A DNA stretch of 64,000 nt from Rhodobacterales bacterium 32-67-9. Lineage in GTDB: Bacteria > Pseudomonadota > Alphaproteobacteria > Rhodobacterales > Rhodobacteraceae. The stretch covers positions 46,142-110,141 of the forward strand of contig NCEA01000031.1 of the NCBI GenBank assembly GCA_002280515.1. The letters are read 5' to 3'. Position numbers and translations under genes: made by a program. Below, piece by piece: positions 36,529 through 44,415 of this stretch. Below the pieces are notes generated by a model, which had not been told where the DNA came from, ran no database searches, and worked only from the letters and a program-made list of their open reading frames with translations. How positions within the stretch are numbered: the first letter of the stretch is position 1; each line of letters starts with the position of its first letter.

Positions 36529-38358
36529 CTAATGCTCCATCGCCTCCAGCTCGTCGATCATCCCGGCGATCATCGACAGGCCCTTGTCCCAGAACTTCGG
36601 GTCGCTGGCATCGAGGCCGAAGGGCGCCAGAAGCTCCTTGTGGTGTTTCGACCCGCCGGCCTTCAGCATCTCGAAATACTTCGCCTCGAAATCCGGCAAT
36701 CCTTCCTCGTAGGCGGCGTAGAGCGCGTTCACGAGGCCGTCGCCGAAGGCATAGGCGTAGACATAGAAGGGCGAGTGGACGAAGTGCGGGATATAGGACC
36801 AGAAGGTCTCGTATCCCGGCATGAATTCGAAGACCGGCCCAAGGCTTTCGCCCTGGATGCTCATCCAGAGCGTGTTGATGTCCTCTGGCGTCAGCTCGCC
36901 CGCCCGCCGGGCGGCGTGGAGCTTGCATTCGAAGTCGTAGAAGGCGATCTGGCGGACGACCGTGTTGATCATGTCCTCGACCTTGCCGGCCAGCAGGGTC
37001 TTGCGCTCGTTCGGCGTCTTTGCCTGCGCCAGCAGCTTGCGGAAGGTCAACATCTCGCCAAAGACGCTCGCGGTTTCGGCCAGCGTCAGCGGGGTGGAGG
37101 CCAGCATCTCGCCCTGCGGCGCGGCCAAGACCTGGTGGACGCCGTGGCCAAGCTCGTGCTCCAGCGTCATCACGTCGCGCGGCTTGCCGAGGTAGTTCAG
37201 GAGAACGTAGGGATGCACCTCCGTCACGGTCGGATGGGCGAAGGCGCCGGGCGCCTTGCCGGGCTTCACGCCGGCGTCGATCCAGCCCTTGTCGAAGAAC
37301 GGCTCGGCGATCCTTGCCATTTCGGGCGCGAAATCGGCATAGGCCGACATCACCATCCCGCGCGCCTCGTCCCAGCCGACGGTCTTCTTTTCCTCTATCG
37401 GCAGCGGCGCGTTGCGGTCCCAGACCTGAAGCTTGTCGAGCCCCATCCACTTCGCCTTCAGCGCGTAGTAGCGGTGCGAGAGCTTCGGATAGGCGGCGAC
37501 GACGGCATTCCTGAGCGCCTCAACCACTTCCGGCTCGACATGGTTCGACAGGTGACGCGCGGTCTGCGGCGTCGGCATCTTGCGCCAGCGGTCCTCGATC
37601 TCCTTTTCCTTGGCGAGCGTGTTGTGGACCCGGGCAAAGAGCTTGACGTTCTCGCCGAAGACCTGCGCCAGCGCCCGCGCGCCGGCCTCGCGGCGGTCAC
37701 GCTCGGGTTCGGAAAGCAGGTTCAGCGTGGCCTCAAGGCTCATCGGCTCCGCCGCGCCCTCGACCGGGAATTCCAGCCCCGCCATCGTCTCGTCGAAGAG
37801 CTTGTTCCAGGCCGAGGCACCGACGACCGAATTGTCGTGCAGGAATTTCTCCAGCTCGTCCGAAAGCTGGTGCGGCCGCATCGCCCGCATCCGGTCGAAT
37901 ACCGGTTTGTAGCGGGCGATGTCGGCATTGGCGGAGAACAGGGCTTCATAAGCCTCGTCGCCGATCCGGTTGAACTCCAATGAGAAAAACACAAGCGGCG
38001 TGGTGAAGTCCGTCACCTTGTCCTGGCAGTCCGACATGAACTTGGCGCGCGTCGCATCGACGGTGTTCTGGTAGTAGCGCAGGCCCGCGTAGGACATGAT
38101 CCGGCCCGCCACCGCCTCGATCCGCTCATACCGGCGGATGCAGTCGAGCATCCCGGCCGCGTCGAGCGTCGCCAGCTTACCCTCGTAATCGGCGGCGAAC
38201 CCGGCGCAGGCCTTTTCCAGCCAGCCCATGTCGCGCGCCACTTCCGGCGCGTCGGGGGCGGTGTAGAGGTCGCTCAGATCCCATTCCGGCAACTGGCCGA
38301 GCCCGCCTCCGGCGGTTGCGTTGGCGTCGTGGACGGGGCGGGGGGTGTTGATGGTCAT
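36529..38358 (-). CDS. pepF: Oligoendopeptidase F (M3 family metallopeptidase)
   Basis: The 609-residue cytoplasmic zinc peptidase degrades short peptides. The HExxH site is HELGHGVH near residues 401-408, with the third ligand expected in LAETASVFGEM about 25 residues later. The helical N-terminal lobe and the C-terminal YAYAFGDGLVNALYAAYEEG are typical of M3B. The gene seems to stand alone, divergent from the Anbu cluster, with 226 bases between. Confidence 0.96.
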   Translation of the reverse strand: MTINTPRPVHDANATAGGGLGQLPEWDLSDLYTAPDAPEVARDMGWLEKACAGFAADYEGKLATLDAAGMLDCIRRYERIEAVAGRIMSYAGLRYYQNTVDATRAKFMSDCQDKVTDFTTPLVFFSLEFNRIGDEAYEALFSANADIARYKPVFDRMRAMRPHQLSDELEKFLHDNSVVGASAWNKLFDETMAGLEFPVEGAAEPMSLEATLNLLSEPERDRREAGARALAQVFGENVKLFARVHNTLAKEKEIEDRWRKMPTPQTARHLSNHVEPEVVEALRNAVVAAYPKLSHRYYALKAKWMGLDKLQVWDRNAPLPIEEKKTVGWDEARGMVMSAYADFAPEMARIAEPFFDKGWIDAGVKPGKAPGAFAHPTVTEVHPYVLLNYLGKPRDVMTLEHELGHGVHQVLAAPQGEMLASTPLTLAETASVFGEMLTFRKLLAQAKTPNERKTLLAGKVEDMINTVVRQIAFYDFECKLHAARRAGELTPEDINTLWMSIQGESLGPVFEFMPGYETFWSYIPHFVHSPFYVYAYAFGDGLVNALYAAYEEGLPDFEAKYFEMLKAGGSKHHKELLAPFGLDASDPKFWDKGLSMIAGMIDELEAMEH

Positions 38359-38436
38359 GGCGTCCTCACTTCTGGTCAGCCCAAGACATAAGGCCCCGGC
38401 CCCGCGCTCTGCAAGGCCGGCTGGTCCGGGCCGGGT

Positions 38437-38453
38437 TGCCCAAGCATTGGGCA
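38437..38453. promoter_or_regulatory. Palindrome TGCCCAA-N3-TTGGGCA before the Anbu cluster
   Basis: Perfect 7-base arms flank GCA. A diverged direct copy of the surrounding 30 bases (TTGCCTAACAATTGG...GCCGGT) lies at 38,527-38,556, and a TTGGGCCGGCCAA near-palindrome lies between them. All are in the pepF/ATP-grasp divergent region, consistent with a multi-site operator. Confidence 0.4.
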
Positions 38454-38584
38454 GATGCCGGTTTTTCGGCCAGTTCCTCGGTGGTTGGGCCGGCCAATTG
38501 CACTCTGGCGCTTTCCCCGGCCGATCCGGTTGCCTAACAATTGGTCGAACGCCGGTGGAATCGCCGGGTCGGGCAGGGTGCGGT

Positions 38585-40000
38585 ATGACGGTGAGCTATT
38601 TCAACGAGATGTATGACGGCGGCGCGGTGCGCGGTCTCTACGCGGCGCTGGAGGGCTGGACCCGGTCGATGCCCGCCGGGCTTCGGCAGATGAAGCAGGC
38701 CGAGGCGGAAGAGCTTTTCCGCCGCATCGGCATCACTTTCGCGGTCTATGGCGAGGGCGGCGACCCGGATCGGCTGATCCCGTTCGACATGCTGCCGAGG
38801 ATCTTCTCTCAGGCGGAATGGCGCCGTCTCGAACGCGGCATCAAGCAGCGGGCGCGGGCGCTCAACGCGTTTCTCGTCGATGCCTACGGGCGCGGAGAGA
38901 TCGTCCGCGCCGGGCGTATCCCGGCCAATCTGGTCTATGGCAACGAGGCTTACGAGAAGGCGGTCACCGGCTTCGTGCCGCCGAAGGGCGTCTATTCGCA
39001 TATCGTCGGCATCGACCTCGTGCGCACCGGGGCGGATGAATTCTTCGTGCTGGAGGACAACTGCCGCACGCCCTCGGGGGTCAGCTACATGCTGGAAAAC
39101 CGCGAGATCATGATGCGGATGTTCCCGGCCCTTTTCCGCGAGAACCGGATTGAACCGGTCGAAGCCTATCCCGACCTTCTGCGCCGTACGCTCGCTTCGG
39201 TCGCGCCGGAAAAATGCGGGGGCGAGCCGACGATCGTGATCCTGACACCCGGCCATTTCAACTCGGCCTATTACGAACATTCGTTCCTTGCCGACCTCAT
39301 GGGGGTCGAACTGGTAGAGGGGCCGGACCTTTTCGTCGAAGGCGGCCTCGTGTGGATGCGCACCACCGAAGGTCCGAAGCGGGTCGACGTGATCTATCGC
39401 CGGATCGACGACGCCTTCCTCGATCCCCTGTGCTTCCGCCCCGATTCGATGCTCGGTGTGCCGGGGCTGATGGATGTCTACCGTTCGGGAGGGGTGTCGA
39501 TCTGTTCGGCCCCTGGCGCCGGCGTGGCCGACGACAAGGCGGTCTATACCTTCGTGCCCGAGATGATCCGCTTCTACCTTGGGGAAGAGCCGATCCTGCA
39601 GAATGTGCCGACCTGGCAATGCGCGAAGCCGGACGATCTTGGCCATGTCCTCGACAATCTCGGCGACCTGGTGGTCAAGGAGGTCCACGGCTCGGGCGGC
39701 TACGGGATGCTGGTCGGGCCGAAATCGACCAAGGCGCAGATCGCCGCTTTCGCCCGGCTGATCCGGGAAAATCCCGGCAACTACATCGCCCAGCCGACGC
39801 TGGCGCTGTCGACCTGCCCGTCCTTCGTGGCCGAGGGCGTGGCGCCGCGCCATGTCGACCTGCGGCCCTACTGCCTTGTCGGCGAAACCATTGAACTGGT
39901 GCCGGGCGGGCTGACGCGGGTCGCGCTGACCGAAGGGTCGCTCGTCGTCAACTCCTCGCAAGGCGGTGGGGTCAAGGACACATGGGTGCTGGCGGAGTGA
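38585..40000 (+). CDS. Circularly permuted ATP-grasp protein (Anbu cluster)
   Basis: The 471-residue protein matches the circularly permuted ATP-grasp family (COG2308-type). Visible blocks are YFNEMYDGGAVRGLYAALEGW, RARALNAFLVDAYG, VGIDLVRTGADEFFVLEDNCRTPSGVSYMLENR, LVVKEVHGSGGYGMLVGP (the ATP-binding lysine/glycine loop) and HVDLRPYCLVG. It likely ligates an amino group to a carboxylate, perhaps making a peptide-like tag or product. It is first in the conserved four-gene Anbu cluster; the alpha-E gene follows after four bases. Confidence 0.95.
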   Translation: MTVSYFNEMYDGGAVRGLYAALEGWTRSMPAGLRQMKQAEAEELFRRIGITFAVYGEGGDPDRLIPFDMLPRIFSQAEWRRLERGIKQRARALNAFLVDAYGRGEIVRAGRIPANLVYGNEAYEKAVTGFVPPKGVYSHIVGIDLVRTGADEFFVLEDNCRTPSGVSYMLENREIMMRMFPALFRENRIEPVEAYPDLLRRTLASVAPEKCGGEPTIVILTPGHFNSAYYEHSFLADLMGVELVEGPDLFVEGGLVWMRTTEGPKRVDVIYRRIDDAFLDPLCFRPDSMLGVPGLMDVYRSGGVSICSAPGAGVADDKAVYTFVPEMIRFYLGEEPILQNVPTWQCAKPDDLGHVLDNLGDLVVKEVHGSGGYGMLVGPKSTKAQIAAFARLIRENPGNYIAQPTLALSTCPSFVAEGVAPRHVDLRPYCLVGETIELVPGGLTRVALTEGSLVVNSSQGGGVKDTWVLAE

Positions 40001-40004
40001 TGGA

Positions 40005-40958
40005 ATGCTGAGCCGGACTGCCGACAACCTCTACTGGATCGGCCGCTACATGGAGCGGGCCGAGACCTCGGCGCGGCTTCTCGAAGTCGGCGCGCGGATC
40101 GCTTTGCTGCCCTCGGCCGGGCACGGCTACCGCAACGAATGGGATTCGCTTCTTCGCGCCACCGGGACGGCGGCGGGTTTTGCGAAGAAATACGGCGACC
40201 CGGTGCAGCGCAATATCGAGAGCTACCTCTTCTTTGACCGCGACAACCCCTCTTCGGTCGCCTCCAGCCTCGAACGGGCGCGCGAAAACGGCCGGATCGT
40301 GCGCACCGCGCTGACGAGCCAGGTCTGGGACGCGCTGAACACCGCTTTCCAGGAACTGCGCCAGCTTGACCGGGCAGAGCGCAGCACGCTCGAGATCGGC
40401 AGGCTGACGGAATGGACCATGCGCCATGCGGCACAGGTGCGGGGCGCGATCGACACGACGCTCCTGCGCAACGACGGGTACGATTTTCTCGGCCTCGGCT
40501 ACCGGCTGGAACGGGCCGACAACACCGCGCGGCTGATCGACGTGAAATACTATGTGCTCCTGCCGCGCGCCGATTATGTCGGGACCGGGCTCGATTCCTA
40601 TCAGTGGACGACGCTGCTCAGGGCGCTTTCGGCCCACCGCGCCTTCCACTGGGCCTATGGCGGAGAGATCACCGCGGCGAAGGTCGCGGATTTCCTGATC
40701 CTCAACCGGCAGTGCCCGCGCTCTCTCCTCACTTCGGTCGCCGGCGCGGCGGAACATCTCGACCATCTCGCGGCGACCTACGGGCGCGCCACCCCGGCGC
40801 AGGAGGCCGCCGCGACGGTGCGCGACGAGGTTGCCGGCCTGACCGTCGAGCGGATCTTCGACGAGGGCATGCACGAGTTCCTCACCCGGTTCATCGGCCA
40901 GATCGGCCGGATCGGCGCCGTGGTGCAGGATGCCTACCTGAGCGGGGAAACGCGATGA
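40005..40958 (+). CDS. Alpha-E domain protein (Anbu cluster)
   Basis: This 317-residue helical protein of the alpha-E family (COG2307-type) begins MLSRTADNLYWIGRYMERAE, the family signature, and continues with the acidic-helical pattern (LGYRLERADNTARLIDVKYY, SAHRAFHWAYGGEITAAKVADFLILN). Its biochemical role is unsettled; it nearly always accompanies the ATP-grasp protein. The stop overlaps the ATG of the transglutaminase gene (ATGA). Confidence 0.95.
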   Translation: MLSRTADNLYWIGRYMERAETSARLLEVGARIALLPSAGHGYRNEWDSLLRATGTAAGFAKKYGDPVQRNIESYLFFDRDNPSSVASSLERARENGRIVRTALTSQVWDALNTAFQELRQLDRAERSTLEIGRLTEWTMRHAAQVRGAIDTTLLRNDGYDFLGLGYRLERADNTARLIDVKYYVLLPRADYVGTGLDSYQWTTLLRALSAHRAFHWAYGGEITAAKVADFLILNRQCPRSLLTSVAGAAEHLDHLAATYGRATPAQEAAATVRDEVAGLTVERIFDEGMHEFLTRFIGQIGRIGAVVQDAYLSGETR

Positions 40959-41761
40959 AACTCACCGTCTCGCATCGTACCACCTACCGCTACGACGCGC
41001 CGATCCGCGTCGCGGTTCAAAGCCTGCGGCTGACGCCTTCGGCCTTCGACGGCCAGGCCGTCCTCGACTGGGACATTGCGGTCGAGGGTGGGCAGAAGGG
41101 CGCGGGGTTCCGCGACGGGGCCGGCGACTGGATCGAAAGCTGGTCGCTGCGCGGGCCGGCCGATCATGTCACCGTCGCGGTCGGCGGCACTGTCGAGACG
41201 ACGGACCTCGCGGGCGTCCTGCGCGGCCACCGCGAGGCGGTCAATCCCTGCGTCTATCTCCGCGACACGCCTGCCACGCTGGCGGACGCGGCGCTCGGCG
41301 CGCTTGCCCGCGCGGTGGACGGGACCGAGCCCTTGGCGCGCGCCCATGCGCTTTCGGCGGCGGTCGCCGACGCCATCGCCTATCGCCCCGGCGCGACCGA
41401 GGCCCACACCACCGCGGCCGAGGCGCTGGCGCTGGGCGAGGGCGTCTGCCAGGACCACGCCCATGCCCTGATCGGCGCCGCGCGGGTCGTCGGCCTGCCG
41501 GCGCGCTATGCGTCGGGTTATCTCTTCGCGACCGCCGATGGCAGCCCGCACGAGGCCGCGCACGCCTGGGCCGAGATCTGGATCGAGGGGCTCGGCTGGA
41601 TCGGCTTCGATCCCGCCAACCGCTGCTGCCCCGATGATCGTTACGTGCGTCTCGGCTCGGGCTATGACGCCCACGACGCGGCGCCGATCCGTGGCATCGC
41701 CCGTGGCCTCGGGGTCGAAAAGCTTGAAGTCACGGTTGCGGTTCAGCAGGCGCAGCAATAG
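40955..41761 (+). CDS. Transglutaminase-like protein (Anbu cluster)
   Basis: The 268-residue protein has the N-terminal bacterial transglutaminase-like domain (MKLTVSHRTTYRYDAPIRVAVQSLRLTP) and a transglutaminase core with the Cys-His-Asp triad: GEGVCQDHAHALIGAARVVGLPARYASGYL (Cys near 167), then EAAHAWAEIWIEGLGWIGFDPAN (His near 203, Asp near 218). It may hydrolyse or form isopeptide bonds on the product of the ATP-grasp partner. It is cotranscribed with neighbours on both sides. Confidence 0.95.
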   Translation: MKLTVSHRTTYRYDAPIRVAVQSLRLTPSAFDGQAVLDWDIAVEGGQKGAGFRDGAGDWIESWSLRGPADHVTVAVGGTVETTDLAGVLRGHREAVNPCVYLRDTPATLADAALGALARAVDGTEPLARAHALSAAVADAIAYRPGATEAHTTAAEALALGEGVCQDHAHALIGAARVVGLPARYASGYLFATADGSPHEAAHAWAEIWIEGLGWIGFDPANRCCPDDRYVRLGSGYDAHDAAPIRGIARGLGVEKLEVTVAVQQAQQ

Positions 41762-41795
41762 TGTCGCGCCGCGCCAGGGGAACGGAAACCGGAAC

Positions 41796-42521
41796 ATGAC
41801 TTACTGCGTCGGGCTATTGCTGAACGAGGGCATCGTCCTTCTGTCGGACACGCGCACCAATGCCGGGCTCGACAATATCGCGACCTACCGCAAGATGTTC
41901 ATCTTCGAGGAGCCCGGAGAGCGGGTGATCGCCATCGTCACGGCGGGCAGCCTGTCGGTCACCCAGACCGCGATCGCCGAACTGCGCGAGGCGATCGAAG
42001 ACCCGGAGGCAGGACCCGACAGCTCGATCATGATGGCGCCGACCATGCTGTCGGTCGCCGAGATCGTCGGCGACACGCTGGCGCGGGTGCGCCAGACCGT
42101 CGACGACAAGCTGGCCGCGATGCGGCAGGGGGCATCGGCCTCGATGATCGTCGCGGGGCAGCGCAAGGGCGGCGAGATGCGGATGTTCCTCATATACCCG
42201 GAAGGCAATTTCATCGAGGCGACCGACGACACGCCGTTCCTCCAGATCGGCGAGCACAAATACGGCAAGCCGATCCTCGACCGGGTGGTCAGGCCGGAAA
42301 CCTCGCTGGCCGACGCCCAGAAGGCGGTGCTCCTGTCGATGGATTCGACGCTGCGTTCCAACCTGTCGGTGGGGATGCCGCTTGACCTCGCGGTGATCCA
42401 CCGCGATGCCTGCCGCATCGACTCGCAGCGGCGGATCGAGGCGGGCGACGCCGATTTCGCGAGGATGAGCGCGGCGTGGTCGAAGGCCCTGCGCGACAGC
42501 TTCGCCAAGGTAAAGCTCTGA
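41796..42521 (+). CDS. Anbu (ancestral beta-subunit) proteasome-type peptidase
   Basis: The 241-residue protein is a proteasome-beta/HslV homologue of the Anbu (bacterial proteasome homologue) type. It opens MTYCVGLLLNEGIVLLSDTRTNAGLDNIATYRKMFIF, with the catalytic Thr at position 2 exposed after Met removal, and has GQRKGGEMRMFLIYPEGNFIEA and LDRVV...LLSMDSTLRSNLSVGMPLDL. Genome context (ATP-grasp, alpha-E, transglutaminase, Anbu) is the established Anbu gene neighbourhood. Its natural substrate is not known. Confidence 0.94.
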   Translation: MTYCVGLLLNEGIVLLSDTRTNAGLDNIATYRKMFIFEEPGERVIAIVTAGSLSVTQTAIAELREAIEDPEAGPDSSIMMAPTMLSVAEIVGDTLARVRQTVDDKLAAMRQGASASMIVAGQRKGGEMRMFLIYPEGNFIEATDDTPFLQIGEHKYGKPILDRVVRPETSLADAQKAVLLSMDSTLRSNLSVGMPLDLAVIHRDACRIDSQRRIEAGDADFARMSAAWSKALRDSFAKVKL

Positions 42522-42551
42522 CTCAGGTCAGGTCGGGGCTGTCGTGCCCCG

Positions 42552-43487
42552 TCAGCCCAGCCGCGAATCGAAGAGTTTGGCGCACTTGTCGTAGAACCGC
42601 GTGCGGATCGCCGGGCTTTCCATCATCAACTCGTGTTCGGCATTGCCGACAAGGTCGAACTCCGCCCCCGGCCAGCGCCGCATCCGGTCGTGGATCGCCG
42701 GCGCGTTGACGATCCGCTCCTCAAGGCCGAGGACCGTCAGGCAGGGCACGCCGGGCGAGGGGCGGCGGGCGAGCGCCCGCGTCTCGCAGAGCGCCTCGCG
42801 CAGCCATTGCAGCGTCGGGCCGCCGATGGCGAGGTCGGGATGCGTCGTCAGCTGGTGCTGCATGAATTCGAACATCTCGCGGTCGCGGGTCAGCACGTTG
42901 CCTTCGAACGCGGCCTCAAGCACGTAAGTCATGGGAGAGGTCGAGGGCACCAGCCGGTCACCCATCCCGACCATCGGCGCGAGGGTGGAGAGCGTCCAGG
43001 CGACCGGGCGTAGCAGGGGATGCATCTTGATCCCCCACATCGGTGCCGAAAAGACGACCGCCCGGACCGCGAGCCCGTCATAGATCGACCGGAGCCCGAT
43101 GCAGCCTCCCATCGAATGACCGATCAGGAACCAGGGTTCCGGCAGCTTTTCCGCCCGCACGAAGGCGATGAACGCGGCGACGTCGCGCTGGTAATCGCCG
43201 AACCTGCCGACATGACCCGGCGCGCGTTCGTCGAGCAACCGGTCGGCGATGCCCTGGCCGCGCCAGTCGAGTACCGCCATCGCATAGCCCCGCGCCGCGA
43301 ATTCCCCGGCGGCGGGCCCGTATTTCTCGACATATTCGGTGCGTCCGGGGAACAGCAGCACCGTTCCCTTCGTGCCTCCGCGCCAGTGTGCCGCGCGGAT
43401 CCGCACCCCGTCCGAGGCGCGCAGCCAGACGCAGGTCGCCCCTGCGGGCGCCTCGGCCACGTCACCGTAGAAGGGTGCGGCCTCCAT
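42552..43487 (-). CDS. Alpha/beta hydrolase, lysophospholipase-like (PldB-type)
   Basis: The 311-residue serine hydrolase has the nucleophile motif WFLIGHSMGGCIGLRS near residue 115, TVLGLEERIVNAPAIHDRM for the acid region near 250 and a C-terminal GNAEHELMMESPAIR with the catalytic His. LDWRGQGIADRLLDERAPGHVGRFGDYQRDV is typical of lysophospholipase L2/monoacylglycerol lipase relatives. It begins two bases after the SCP2 gene and probably forms an operon with it. Confidence 0.9.
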   Translation of the reverse strand: MEAAPFYGDVAEAPAGATCVWLRASDGVRIRAAHWRGGTKGTVLLFPGRTEYVEKYGPAAGEFAARGYAMAVLDWRGQGIADRLLDERAPGHVGRFGDYQRDVAAFIAFVRAEKLPEPWFLIGHSMGGCIGLRSIYDGLAVRAVVFSAPMWGIKMHPLLRPVAWTLSTLAPMVGMGDRLVPSTSPMTYVLEAAFEGNVLTRDREMFEFMQHQLTTHPDLAIGGPTLQWLREALCETRALARRPSPGVPCLTVLGLEERIVNAPAIHDRMRRWPGAEFDLVGNAEHELMMESPAIRTRFYDKCAKLFDSRLG

Positions 43488-43489
43488 CC

Positions 43490-43777
43490 TCAGGAGAGGA
43501 CGGCGCCGAGTTGCATCGCCAGCCCCATGTCGCCGTCCACGGCGAGCTTGCCTTGCATGAAGGCCGCCGTCGGATTGACGTCGCCGGAAAGGATGCCCTC
43601 GAAGGTTTCGCGGTCGGCGGTCAACGTCACGTCGGCCTCGTCGTCGCCGGCCCTGACACCGGCGCTGTCGATGATCAGCGCGCCTTCGTTCTCGATGACG
43701 AATTTCGCCACGCCGGAAAAGCCGCCAGAGAGTTTCCCGCTCAGCGCGGCCACGGCCGCGTTCACCACTTCGCTCAT
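43490..43777 (-). CDS. SCP2 sterol-binding domain protein
   Basis: The 95-residue protein has an SCP2-like fold pattern (VAKFVIENEGALIIDSAGV, DEADVTLTADRETFEGILSGDVNPTAAFMQGKLAVDGDMGLAMQLGAVL). Such proteins bind hydrophobic lipids. It is paired with the lysophospholipase-like gene downstream, supporting a role in lipid handling. The start at 43,777 is the only sensible ATG; a longer frame overlaps the divergent TPR gene. Confidence 0.9.
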   Translation of the reverse strand: MSEVVNAAVAALSGKLSGGFSGVAKFVIENEGALIIDSAGVRAGDDEADVTLTADRETFEGILSGDVNPTAAFMQGKLAVDGDMGLAMQLGAVLS

Positions 43778-43844
43778 CGTTCCTCCAATTGTGACCGCCG
43801 GGGGTCTCGCTTTCCGGCGTGTTTCGGCTACACTCTGCACCGAT

Positions 43845-44405
43845 ATGGGACGTTTAACCACCCACCTCCGCGCGCTTTTCACGGCCTTTGCCGCAGCGTT
43901 ACTGCTGGCCGGGCAGGTATTCGCCGCGTCCGAACTCCTGGACAACCTTTACGCAGAACTTGCCGATCCGAACAACCCCGAGTGGCAGAGGGTGCAGGCG
44001 GATATCCTGCGCGAATGGTCGAAATCCGGCTCCCCGTCGATGGATCTGCTGCTCAAGCGTGGGCGCGAAGCGATGGAGGCGGGCGACCTGACGGCGGCAA
44101 TCGAGCATTTCACCGCGCTCACCGATCACGCGCCGGAGTTTGCCGAGGGCTGGAATGCGCGGGCAACTGCATATTACCTCGCCGGACAGTTCGGCCCCTC
44201 GGTCGCGGATATCCGGCGGACGCTGGCACTGAACGCGCAACATTTCGGCGCGCTCGACGGGCTTGGAATGATTCTCGAGGAACTCGGTCGCGATGCCGCC
44301 GCGATCGAAGTCTTCCGGGCCTCGCTGGCTATACATCCGCACCAGGACAACATAAAGCAGGCTCTCGAACGGCTGGAACAGAAGACCTCCGGCACGGCAC
44401 TCTAG
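43845..44405 (+). CDS. Exported TPR-repeat protein
   Basis: The 186-residue protein has an N-terminal signal peptide (LRALFTAFAAALLLAGQVFAAS, cleavage near residue 28) and about three TPR units (AMEAGDLTAAIEHFTALTDHAPEFAEGWNARATAYYLAGQFGPSVADIRRTLALNAQHFGALDGLGMILEELGRDAAAIEVFRASLAIHP). It is likely a periplasmic scaffold. It lies ten bases before the helicase gene. Confidence 0.88.
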   Translation: MGRLTTHLRALFTAFAAALLLAGQVFAASELLDNLYAELADPNNPEWQRVQADILREWSKSGSPSMDLLLKRGREAMEAGDLTAAIEHFTALTDHAPEFAEGWNARATAYYLAGQFGPSVADIRRTLALNAQHFGALDGLGMILEELGRDAAAIEVFRASLAIHPHQDNIKQALERLEQKTSGTAL

Positions 44406-44415
44406 GAGCGGTCTC

